DNA of 64,000 nucleotides from the NCBI RefSeq assembly GCF_040581485.1, contig NC_090130.1, forward strand, positions 12,231,426 through 12,295,425. The letters run 5' to 3'. The stretch is from Linepithema humile. Its lineage: Eukaryota; Arthropoda; Insecta; Hymenoptera; Formicidae. Under the pieces are notes generated by a model. It saw nothing but the letters and a program-made list of their open reading frames with translations. It was not told the DNA's origin and did not search any database. The position numbers and the translations under genes were made by a program. Below are positions 38,904-49,600 of the stretch, piece by piece (position 1 is the stretch's first letter; the number at the start of each line of letters is the position of its first letter).

Positions 38904-39243
38904 GCGCTGATGGCGCTGAGAAGCCGCGCGGCGCGCACTTACATTTGTTTGACATTTACATAACCTTTCAATTCAGAAAGTGTTAAAATAAAAAAATAAT
39001 TATAGTGAATTCGGTCTAACAAATTTGGCCATTTGCACTATGCATACTTAAGAGTACTTATCCAGAGCAGTGTAGTGCGAGTGACTAAATTTGTTAGAAA
39101 TTCGTATTAAGTGAAATAAGTATATAAGTGTATATATATATATATATATATTTTTTTATTTTAACACTTTCTGAATTGAAAGGTTATGTAAATGTCAAAC
39201 AAATGTAAGTGCGCGCCGCGCGGCTTCTCAGCGCCATCAGCGC
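38904..39243. mobile_element. MITE with about 95-bp inverted ends
   Basis: GCGCTGATGGCGCTGAGAAG at 38904 and its reverse complement ending at 39243 continue as near-perfect inverted repeats for about 95 bp each side. They pass through GCGCGCACTTACATTTG and TTCAATTCAGAAAGTG. It has a 150-bp centre and no coding. The target duplication is unclear. Confidence 0.8.
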
Positions 39244-39439
39244 ATATATATATATATATGTGTTGATTTTATACAGATCGAGGTGTGATTTTATTTCTTT
39301 AATTGGGTTTTCATTGATCAACGAGATTGTCCTTTTATGGTAAGAAGCAAAAAATTATAATTTTTATTTTGCTTTATATGTTATATAATACTTTTATATA
39401 CTGTTTAGCGGCGCTCAAACAGAAGCGGTAACTTTCTTG

Positions 39440-41290
39440 GGCAATCATGAGAGCAGTCGCAGTTTGTACGCTATTCCAGAATTAGATTATGTTGCTCATG
39501 ATAATATAAAGAAACAGAGAATGTCTGCGTTATATTACTGTTATATATATATAATTTTTACCATTTACATGGGTTTTCAATATATATAAAGAAACAGAGA
39601 ATGTCTGCGTTATATTACTGTTATATATATATAATTTTTACCATTTACATGGGTTTTCAATATAGTAGTCATGTGAGTTTGCAAGCTCCTAGTGGTTATA
39701 TGTGGTATGATTATCTAATTCTTATCAATATATATTGTTTTTTTAATTTATTTATTTTTTAACTCTAGGGAAACATTTAGGATGGAAAGAGAAAACGGAT
39801 ATTCATTTAATTTTGTAGAATACCACCTTTTTCTTTGTAATCAAAGGAAGAAGAGTCTGCACCTAAAGTAGAAATTTGATTTCAAAGGATGGAATGATAT
39901 CAATAAGCAATGACTAGCCAGCTTAAATATACAAATTTGGTAATAATTGTAAGTAAAAATCTGTTTAAAATACTTCTGTATGCTGTAATATTCATAAAAT
40001 AATCTTTTAATATTTATCTATGTTTAGCTGAGGAATTAACCGACAGAATCATACTGAATATTAGTGAGAAATTTCTAGAAATGTTGAAATCATCGTATAA
40101 AATACTTAATTTTTCATTAAATGAAATAGGAAAATTCCCCAAAAAAGAAAACAAGATATTTACAACACTAGAAAGCAAAATACTTAAGATGATTAAACCA
40201 ATGACCAACAAAACAGATATAGAATTTGATAATACTGTAGCTTTTGCATTAACTTTATTAAATTTTGGTATAATATACATGGAAATAGAAAAAGAAATAG
40301 AACAAAATACATACAGTCTATATACAAAAGCAGAGAATTTCTTCCTAGTTAAAACAGCTATCAATAGAATATGTCCGTAATCCAGACAAACATGAATTTG
40401 TTATCTGTATGCATAATTTACTGAACAATCTAATAAAGGAAGAGTCTATACGTCAATATTATAAGGATTGGGCTATGACTGCAGCTGAGTTATCTCGATA
40501 TTTTATACATCACAATCGCTTTACTGAAGCTAGAAGTTATCTTGATATTGTTGCTGCATACTATACGTTGTATAGAAGTAGTGCGAAAAAATTAAGAACC
40601 AAGCTGACAATGATGACAGAGTCAACGATAAATGACAGAGATTCAAATTTACTCTTGAACACAATGCATACAGAGTGTCAATATGAATATGCGAAAATTG
40701 CTAAATTATGCGGACAATATGGAGTTCAGCTTTTGCATGCGTCAAAAGAAAAGTTATTATCAAATAAAAAAAAATCAATCTTGTGAAGTTGATAACTTAG
40801 AATGTTCCAATTCTACAAAATCTGAAGAAAAATCAGCAGAATGTTTATTATTTACTAATTTGGAAGAAGAGCTAAATGATGAGATTTCATTTATTCAGAT
40901 TTATTTATTCAGATCTCTGATAAATATTTGTCAAATTTAAATGATATTAAAATAGTTTTTAAAAAGGTTTTGGAATGGTTCAATTCAGCAAAGAAATATT
41001 TTACTATGGAGAAGGATGTGAAAATTCATGGGAAAATTATATTATATATATCCATAGCATACAAATATGTTGCAGGCTTTGAACAACAGAAAGATAAACG
41101 GGTGAAAATATATGATAAGCAAATAGCACTTTTATTTGATACAGTTAAAACACGAAACATTTTTAAATAATATTATAAGATGTATGTGGCTTGAATTGGG
41201 TATTAGTCATTTAGCACTTGTAGACATATTGGGTGGTATAACGGAATCTGGTGTAACAACAGATCGGCAACTGTTATTGCATTGCAAATG
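39440..41290 (+). pseudogene. KIF-binding protein (KIFBP/KBP) pseudogene
   Basis: Successive plus-strand stretches in different frames resemble insect KIF-binding protein, a TPR-type regulator of kinesins. They include LYAIPELDYVAHDNI near 39460, a TPR-like stretch at 40081-40370, DWAMTAAELSRYF..FTEARSYLDIVAAYY near 40460-40560, VLEWFNSAKKYFTME near 40970-41010, YKYVAGFEQQKDKRVK near 41065, and MWLELGISHLALVDI near 41185. Stops and frameshifts (for example about 40378 and 40785), an 80-bp tandem duplication at 39504-39663 and the lack of clear introns show a decayed copy. The parent gene is presumably elsewhere. Confidence 0.7.
39504..39663. repeat. 80-bp tandem duplication
   Basis: Two near-identical 80-bp copies start ATATAAAGAAACAGAGAATG and end GGGTTTTCAAT. 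They lie inside the KIFBP pseudogene. Confidence 0.9.
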
Positions 41291-41299
41291 AAAACCTGT

Positions 41300-41604
41300 A
41301 TAAGCAATAGCATGGATTGTTTCAAATCATATTTAGAAATGTCCTAAGATTCATGTTCTCTATGTGTAACTTTATTTGTATATTATGTTTTATATTTGAG
41401 CACAAGTATAATGTAAATGAAAATTTTTATTAATTTATATAAAACGAGTATCTTCCAATGTAATGTTTATATATATAGTATTCATATAAAACTTAACGGA
41501 ACTTTATTTTTCATAAAATGTATACTCAATATAGATAGAATATAAATTGGAGATGTTTTAATAAATAAATATTTTAATGAGATGCATTAATTGGAATTTT
41601 TTTA
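41300..41604. other. AT-rich non-coding interval
   Basis: Nothing recognised; it follows the KIFBP pseudogene and may be its old 3' untranslated region. Confidence 0.35.
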
Positions 41605-42400
41605 TAAAAAAAACGTTGAATTAATGTCTATGGTATTGTAATTGTTTGTATAATAAAAATTTATTTAATGTTTTATATAAAATAAAAAAAGTACATTGTT
41701 TTAAAATTTCGAAGATCTTTAAATAATTTTTGAATAGTCAATACATTTTCAAATGTCAGTAACAAATGCTTATATTTTTTTTCTATAAAGTTTTAATATT
41801 TTTCTATGTAATATCTAACTATTAGTACATAGTTTGATTTTATTTCAACATGTTTTTTTATGTGAAATGATTTCTCGATAAAAAATGTGCCGATTCATAT
41901 AAATACTATTATTTTAACTAAACATTAGTAGTTACATAAAATATTATGAAACGACAAATCAGAACATAATAAATAAAACTAAACATTAGTAGTTACATAA
42001 AATATTATGAAACGACATAAAAAAAACGTTGAATTAATGTCTATGGTATTGTAATTGTTTGTATAATAAAAATTTATTTAATGTTTTATATAAAATAAAA
42101 GAAGTACATTGTTTTAAAATTTCGAAGATCTTTAAATAATTTTTGAATAGTCAATACATTTTCAAATATTAGTAACAAATGCTTATATTTTTTTTCTATA
42201 AAGTTTTAATATTTTTCTATGTAATATCTAACTATTAGTACATAGTTTGATTTTATTTCAACATGTTTTTTTATGTGAAATGATTTCTCGATAAAAGATG
42301 TGCCGATTCATATAAATACTATTATTAACTAAACATTAGTAGTTACATAAAATATTATGAAACGACAAATCAGAACATAATAAATAAAACTAAACATTAG
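41605..42400. repeat. Tandem duplication of about 411 bp
   Basis: Copies at about 41605-42016 and 42017-42400 share AAACGTTGAATTAATGTCT through AACTAAACATTAGTAG with few differences. Shorter direct repeats of AAACGACAAATCAGAACAT continue to about 42490. Confidence 0.92.
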
Positions 42401-42596
42401 TAGTTACATAAAAACGACAAATCAGAACATAATAAATAATGCAAAAAATATTATGAAACGACAAATCAGAACATAATAAATAATGCAAAAAAAAATCATT
42501 GGAAAATTATACGAATGTTCTTTTTCTATCTGTTTCTACTTTTTTTTAGAGAAGAAAAGAAATAAACTTTTTTTACTGTAATATAATATAACTGTT

Positions 42597-44077
42597 TTAA
42601 AAATGGAAGTGGACCGGCCGGTGTCCACCTCCACCGCGATTTCCACCGCGACCTCCTCGGTGACCGCGATTTCCTCCTCCTCTTCCTCTACTCCACCGTG
42701 GTGCTGTAACAACAAAAAACATATAAAAATATAATTCTTTAGTTTTCAGAGGTAAAAAATAAAAAATAAAACTTACGTAGAACTGGCATGTGATTTTGTC
42801 CCCACTGCTGCCACTGCCATTGTTGCTGCTGTTGCTGCTGCCATTGTTGCTGCTGCTGCCGCTGCCAATTCTTGATTTCTGAAAAGAATATTAAAATATT
42901 AGTTATATTTTTTTAATTTATATAAAAATTTGTGGTAATTGTATACTATCACTGCCTCACCTCCGATTTTGATCTAATTAGGCTCTTTCGACGCGTTTTT
43001 TTTTTTTAAAAAAACTTTTTCCTCTCGCAAAATTGTCGCTCTCCTCCGCGAGACGAGATATTAGCGTCAAAGTTGACGACTTTCCAGGTTAAGAAACCTG
43101 TCACTTCGACGAATTGCAGTAGTATAATTATGAACCTTGCTTTGCGTAGACACAGGGTATTCCGCCCCCCCCCTCCGGGGGGGCGGACCCCCTGTGTAAA
43201 ATAAGAATAATAAAACTTTCGTGAGTATTCCAGAGCGGCATAGATTGCTTGATCTATCAAACTAGCTTTAGCATTATATATTTTTGTACAATCTAAAGCT
43301 ACTTCAATGCTAAAGCTAGTTTAGATTGCACAAAAATATATAATGTTAAAGCTAGTTTGATAGATCAAGCAATCTATGCCGCTCTGGAATACGCACGAAA
43401 GTTTTATTATTCTTATTTTACACAGGGGGTCCGCCCCCCCCCCGGAGGGGGGGCGGAATACCCTGTGTCTACGCAAAGCAATTCGTCGAAGTGACAGGTT
43501 TCTTAACCTGGAAAGTCGTCAACTTTGACGCTAAATATCTCGTCTCGCGGAGGAGAGCGACAATTTTGCGAGAGGAAAAAGTTTAAAAAAAAAAAAAAAA
43601 CGCGTCGAAAGAGCCTAATGGATCAAAATCGGAGGTGAGGCAGTGATAGTATACAATTATCAAAATTTGTTAATTACCTTTCACGATATATGGTGGTAGA
43701 TACGATGTATCTACCACTGGTGAAGGTGAGGCTGATGCTGGTGGCAGCGGCGGCGGCGGCGGTGGTAGCGGCTGCTGCAACAATGTTGGCAACTGTAAAA
43801 CCGCTTGCGGCGGTGGCCCCGATGACGGCGGTGGCCCTGGTGGCGGCGGTGGCCCCGATGACGGCGGTGACCCCGATAATGACAGTGGTTCTAATTCCAA
43901 TGATGATGGCGGCGGTGACGGCGGCGGTGACCCCGGTGGCAGGGATGGCATTTTTTCTCCTTGGCTATCGCCATATTTTTCTTTTAGTTTTCTCAATTCT
44001 TCCTTCAATGCAGCGATTTCTGCATTTTCAGTAGAAGTCGCTGCATTGGGGGAAGTATTTTTCTTTTTCTCGCTCAT
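42597..44077 (-). CDS. Three-exon low-complexity protein: coiled-coil, Pro-rich, Gln/Trp-rich and RGG tail
   Basis: I predict join(42597-42703, 42777-42878, 43678-44077) on the minus strand, 202 residues. Splice sites and phases (1 and 1) fit. Exon 1 starts MSEKKKNTSPN, has a short charged helix (IAALKEELRKLKEKYG), then long Pro/Ser runs. Exon 2 is Gln/Trp-rich. Exon 3 is RGG-rich (WSRGRGGGNRGHRGGRGG). Such a combination is typical of RNA-binding, condensate-forming proteins, but that is inference. No folded domain is seen. A 0.7-kb palindrome sits in intron 1. The architecture is like that of the small Pro-rich gene at 7189-7912. Confidence 0.65.
42936..43658. mobile_element. Fold-back element (0.7 kb palindrome) in an intron
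   Basis: Two arms of about 350 bp are near-perfect reverse complements, starting TAATTGTATACTATCACTG at 42936 and ending at 43658. Inside each arm is a C8/G7-type run next to ACACAGGG. The whole would form one hairpin. No coding. It fills most of the first intron of the minus-strand RGG/Pro-rich gene. Confidence 0.9.
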
Positions 44078-44460
44078 TTCTGTAAAAATTTATATATTTT
44101 ACCATATTATACTAAATAATTATTATACTAAATAATTTTTTTCTCGTACTTACTTTTTTTTTTCTCTCTGCGTATTCTATTCACATGCTGCGGCGACATA
44201 TTGGTTCACATGCTGCGGCGACATATTGGTTTCACTTGTTAGCCATGCCCTCTTATGGCGTTTTGGTTTCACTTAATTGTTGTTAACCACGCCCTCTTAT
44301 GGCGTTTATCATTGTCAGTAGTGACAAAATGCAAGTTTTAGGTCGCTAGCGCCATTGGAGGTAGAGGTTGTGTCCACTAGCGCCATTGGTGGTGGGGGTC
44401 ATGACCATGTTTCTCGCCGCTGCTCGAAAGTTCGAATAAGATAATTGATGTATTCAAGGG
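44078..44460. other. Upstream region with short direct repeats
   Basis: TTCACATGCTGCGGCGACATA occurs twice in tandem (44180-44230), and GCCCTCTTATGGCGTTT occurs twice (about 44248 and 44289). The region lies 5' of the minus-strand RGG/Pro-rich gene and probably contains its promoter. Confidence 0.5.
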
Positions 44461-44582
44461 GTCGATTGTGTAGCATGAAATAAAGTGAAAATTACAAAAG
44501 TGAGCAAATTTACTAAAATATTCATGATCTTATTGGTCAATAACTAGTAAGTTTGTTCACTTTTGTAATTTTCATTGCGATC
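44461..44582. mobile_element. Small palindromic MITE, copy B
   Basis: Same family as 768-893: AAAATTACAAAAGTGAGC, then ATGATCTTATTGGTCAA in the centre, then the reverse-complement arm. Confidence 0.6.
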
Positions 44583-44926
44583 CCCACCATTAAGAGCACC
44601 GATTGCTAGCGGCCTAAGATTTGCATCACTGTCATAGTAAGAAATGGAAATGCTGCATTGCGATTTGTCAACTGCCATTATAAACGAGATTGGTTTACGG
44701 AAAACACCAATCCTTTGGAGGCGTAACACAGTTTGTAAGTCATTTATAAATGTGACTATGGCTGTCGACTGACAGTTGATATAAAATGTCTGCCGTATTA
44801 TTTTGTATTTACGGTGAAGGAGTGGATTTTTGCGGTTTTATAGAAAGAAGAAGAAAAAAAACTGCATCAGTATATTACCTAAGGTATGTTTTAGTTGTTT
44901 ATTTGTAATTTAAGTTTATTATTCTT

Positions 44927-45152
44927 GGTTAACATATGTTTCGGTTCTTCATATTTGGTCATCTTCAGTATACAGTTTAGTTGTTCAATTCAGTCATAAT
45001 ATTGCTTTACATATTAGAATATGATCATGATAGTGACGATATGGTCTAATATGTGAAGCAATATAATATATGAAGCAACATCATGACTGAATTGAACAAC
45101 TAAACTGTACATTAAAGATGGTCTAACATGAAGAGTTCAAACGTATGTTACC
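44927..45152. repeat. Inverted repeat of about 226 bp (MITE-like)
   Basis: Arms of about 100 bp (GGTTAACATATGTTTCGG and inward; the counterpart ends ACGTATGTTACC) contain ACAGTTTAGTTGTTCAATTC and its complement. It has no coding and no clear target duplication. Confidence 0.75.
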
Positions 45153-45514
45153 TAATTTCCTGCCTTTTTTAAGATTTAAAAATTTATTGTATTGTATTAA
45201 ATACAATATATGTTCATTTTACTATTTGTGGCTTAAATTAATTTTTATTACAGATACTGATTATTGAAGAAAGAGAGAGAGAGAAAGAGAAAAAAAGCGA
45301 GGGAGAAAGATTGAGAGAGAGCCAGACACAGGAGAAGAGGACGAACAAAAGGAAAAAGAAATAGAACTTTTAATTATTATTAAGGTATTTAAAATTTAAA
45401 AAATAGAAAATAGTTCAATTTATTAATTTTTTTTCAGTTTTTTAGATTTCCAGATCAGAACGTTCCAGAGGAGGAGTTTAGGTTTAAGTAGGTATATTTC
45501 TTTTTATATATAAG
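45153..45514. other. Non-coding interval with GA-rich run
   Basis: GAGAGAGAGAAAGAG lies near 45270-45300. This may be 5' flank of the Helitron. No terminal signature was identified. Confidence 0.4.
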
Positions 45515-45775
45515 AGTTGCTGTGCACTTATAAAAAAGAAAGGTTGCTGTGCACCTTTCTTTTGAGTTGCTGTGCACCTTCATATGAGTTGCTGTGCACT
45601 TATAAAAAAGAAAGGTTGCTGTGCACCTTCAAGAAAGACTGCTGTGCGTCTTTAAACACTTGATATAAAAAGAAGGGTTGCTGTGCACCTTCAAGAGTGA
45701 CTGCAGTGCGTCTTTAAACACTTGATATAAAAAGAAGGGTTGCTGTGCACCTGTAAAAAACAATTGCTGTGCTCT
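45515..45775. repeat. Array of TTGCTGTGCAC hairpin motifs upstream of the Helitron ORF
   Basis: TTGCTGTGCAC or a close variant occurs about ten times in 260 bp. It is often flanked by complementary AAAGG and CCTTT (for example GAAAGG..CCTTTC around 45538-45562), so that each copy could fold into a short hairpin. A longer unit containing TTTAAACACTTGATATAAA is present twice. It ends about 50 bp before the ATG at 45825. Confidence 0.85.
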
Positions 45776-45824
45776 TGCAAATAATAATATAATATTTTAT
45801 TATAAGGCAAAAATACCTATAAAA

Positions 45825-46547
45825 ATGGAAAAACAAATAGCGCTGTCATTTGATCAGAAACGTATTATTGCTCAAGGCGAATGGTTAAATGATATACATA
45901 TGGAGCATTTTGCACATCTTTTAAGAACTTGTTCAGATTATAGACCCGTGCAAACACAAAAATTGTATTCTCTAAATACAATACAATGTGCACCAGAATA
46001 TAAGAAACATATACAGATATTATTTAGCTCGTCAGGTTTAAACGCATTAGATGGACATTGGATATGTAGCTATTACGACAGTAAAAATTTATTTATTTAT
46101 GATTCGCTAAATAATAAAAAGTTGCACGGAGATTATGAACAATTTTTAAGACGATTATTTCCAACTTATCCTTTTGAAAAACGACCTATCAAATTTCCAA
46201 CTGTGCAATGTCAACCGAATAGTAACGATTGCGGTGTTTTCGCAATAGCTTTTGCAATTTCCTTACTATTCAATATTAAACCAGAAAAAGTTAAGTACGA
46301 CCATAGCTTAATGCGTTCACATTTGATAAAAATTTTTGAATCTAATGTAATCGAACATTTTCCTCAAGATCCAAAATATGGTGTTCAAAAAGTACTTTCA
46401 TTGGCATTAATAAAAGCAAAAGAAGCTGAAACAACTCGTAAGCGTATGATACATCAAAATAAAACAAATGAAAAGAAATTAAATCAATTGGAACAGTATA
46501 ATCGTCCTTGTAAATTAAAGAAATTAAATAATGGCCGGTATTCATAG
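45825..46547 (+). pseudogene. First Ulp1-type protease copy, cut off by a MITE
   Basis: The frame gives 240 residues from a good ATG. The Ulp1/C48 fold is visible: His78 in DGHWICSYYD, Asp93 in IYDSLN, Gln and Cys136 in NSNDCGVFAIAF, and the N-terminal strand IIAQGEWLNDIHMEHF. It is very similar to residues 68-260 of the large protein downstream, so the protease domain was duplicated in tandem. The last four codons and the stop belong to the inserted MITE at 46533. Without it the frame runs on into 46692 and the large ORF. It could still act alone as a small SUMO/ubiquitin-like protease. Confidence 0.8.
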
Positions 46548-46688
46548 TCCGTTCTTATATTTAAGATTGTCTTAAGTATTGTCTTAAAATGCTACGAACC
46601 AATCAAAAAGCCATATTAGTATCTTAAGACGACGATGACGACGACTTAAGACGATCTTAAATATAAGAAATGACTATGAATACCGGCC
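46533..46688. mobile_element. 156-bp MITE inserted in frame in the Helitron gene
   Basis: Inverted ends GGCCGGTATTCATAGTC and GACTATGAATACCGGCC flank a short AT-rich centre with ATTTAAGAT/ATCTTAAAT. AAT precedes (46530-46532) and follows (46689-46691), a 3-bp duplication as in PIF/Harbinger elements. Element plus duplication is 159 bp, a multiple of three, so frame is kept but a TAG is brought in. Confidence 0.92.
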
Positions 46689-46694
46689 AATGAT

Positions 46695-49600
46695 TTGTTA
46701 AAAATGCAAAAAAACATAGCAGATTTAGACAAAATTGCAGATCTAACATTAATTAATAATAATCGTATTGATCAAGTTTATAAAAAAGATTATAAAGAGA
46801 ATGAAGGACGTATACAGGTGTACTTAGAAAATGATATGCAAAATGAAAGATATCGAGATCAAATGATTATAATAAAAACTGAGACAAAAATAGTTTTGTC
46901 ATCCGAACAAAAAAATATTATTGTTCAAGGTGAATGGCTAACAGATTTGCATATAAAACATTTTAATCATCTTTTAGAAAGATGTTCTAATTATAGACCT
47001 GTCGAAACATTGCTATTACAATGTCTTGATGAAATACAACCTATACCTGACAATAATGAACATATACAGATATTATATAGTTCGTCAGGTCCTGGCGCAT
47101 TAGATGGACATTGGGTATGCAGTTATTATGATGCACAAAACTTATTTATTTATGATTCATTAAATAAAAAGAAGTTGCATAAAAATCATGAACAATTTTT
47201 AAGACGATTATTTCCGACTTATTCTTTTGATCAACGGCCTGTCCGATTTCCTACTGTGCAGCAACAACCAAACGGTAATGATTGTGGTGTTTTTTCAATA
47301 GCTTTTGCAACTTCATTACTATTTAATATCAAGCCTGATACAGTAAAGTATGATCATAGCTTAATGCGTTCACATTTAGTAAAAATTTTGGAATCTAATG
47401 TAATAGAGCATTTTCCTCAAGATTTAATATATGGAGTTATTCAAAAAGTATCTCCGTTAGCAATAATAAAACCAAAAAAAGTAGCTCCTTTACGTACAAT
47501 AGGACAAAATAAAATAGAACAAAAATCAAATACATTAAAGAACAATTTTGTTGATCAAATTAATAACAAGGATAACCAAGAGATAATAAATATAGATGAT
47601 AATATTACATTGACTAACAATTTTGTTGATAACAAAGAAAGTTGCAAAAAGGAAAATCAAGATATATGTGATTACTTAAAAAATCATGCGCATTACGAAC
47701 GACATCGATATAAACAAAATTTAGAATATAATCGTGCTAAAAAGATACAGAAATATAAGGAAAATTTAGAAGATAATCGCGTTAAAAAAAAGCGCACATA
47801 TAAAAAAAAATTAGAAGATAATCGTGCTAAAAAGAAGCGCAGATATGAAGAAAATGTAGAAGATAATCGTGCTAAAAAGAAGCGCAGATATGAAGAAAAT
47901 GTAGAAGATAATCGTGCTAAAAAGAAGCGCAGATATGAAGAAAATGTAGAAGATAATCGTGCTAAAAAGAAGCGCAGATATGAAGAAAATGTAGAAGATA
48001 ATCGTGCTAAAAAGAAGCGCAGATATGAAGAAAATGTAGAAGATAATCGTGCTAAAAAGAAGCGCAGATATGAAGAAAATGTAGAAGATAATCGTGCTAA
48101 AAAGAAGCGCAGATATAAAGAAAATGTAGAAGATAATCGTGCTAAAAAGAAGCGCAGATATAAAGAAAATGTAGAAGATAATTGTGCTAAAAAGAAGCGC
48201 AGATATAAAGAAAATTTAGATTATAATCGCGCTAAAAAGCGGCAACAATATGATAAAAATTTTGCAATGCGATGCACGCAAGAGCGCATACGTTATTCTA
48301 AATTGATGCAAAAGGAAGAAAGTAGACAAAAAATATTAGAACGTAAATGGAATTATAACAAACAATATTATAAGAAAAAGAAAGAAGAAAGAGAAAAAAA
48401 GAATGAAACATTGAAATATAAACATAACATAAAAAATTGCAATGTTACTAATAACATCACTAAAAAATATAGAAATGTTCGGTGCAAAAATTCTATAAAA
48501 TTAAAAAATGGTTCTTTGATAACATTCATTAAAAATATTTCGAAAAAATTAAATATTGAATGTAATATCGAAAAACAATTAGAAGCTGAGAAAATAGTAC
48601 GTTGGTGTAATAATGTTAGAAATAATTATATTGACGACATGAATAAAATATTATATAGACTTAAAAAGAAAGCAGAAGTATGTTTGACTCTTGTTGTTGA
48701 ATGTCATACAATTGATGAACAATTGAATGCTTTGTGTGGAGTATCTAGACATACAGCTTCATCCGAAAATTATTTTGCAGATTCTATGTATTGTAAAGCA
48801 ACTTTACAAGAATCTTTAGCAATGAATATGGAAGGTCAAGTTATAAATGTGTTACCTTTGACAACAGCACGAGCGAAAAAGTCATGGTCGTGTTGTCCCA
48901 CTTTATGTAAAATTGACAATCCAGCTTTGATTAAACGTTATCAAAAATTTCTTGAAATTGTTGATACATGTGCTTTAAAAAATATACCTACATTGGTAGA
49001 AGATATGTATAAATGTACAGTAAAAACTTCAGATTTAAAATTGGGTCACGCGCAAAGTTGTTACATCGATTTAACTCTTTGTAAAGCGATGTTTCTACCA
49101 GTTGTATTGCTATCGCCTCACTTTCCAAAAGTAAGAAATATTAAACGTTTGATTTATCAACTCACAAGTGTTTGTGGACAAATGTTTAAGTTAGATAAAG
49201 CATTAAATTGTGCTGATTTAGATGTATTAAATGAAATTGTGACTGCAGCACAAGAAATAACAGATATGTACAAACGTAAGCAAAGCGATGCAATTGCAAA
49301 TGAGGATGATATATTTTCTAAATATAAGAATGCATTTAAGATATTGAAAAAACGCTTAATGGATACACCGCGTCATGCTTGTGTATCATGTGAAAGACTT
49401 TGTTATAGAAGAAACGTTTCTGAGATCACAAGTCTTAGAATAAAAATGGATACTCCAATTTGGAAAGATTTAATGGAACATGTAAAAAAGCAACAAATTA
49501 ATTCGCAGTACATATGTATTTATTGTAAAGGAAAATTTCGTGAAGGTTTGATGCCTGCATATTGCATCTTGAATAATCTTCGTACAAATCATGTGCCGGA

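Noticed and set aside
45825..46547. Independent host SENP/Ulp1 gene
   Set aside because: It is in frame with, and closely similar to, the N-terminal domain of the Helitron protein and ends inside a MITE, so it is part of the element.
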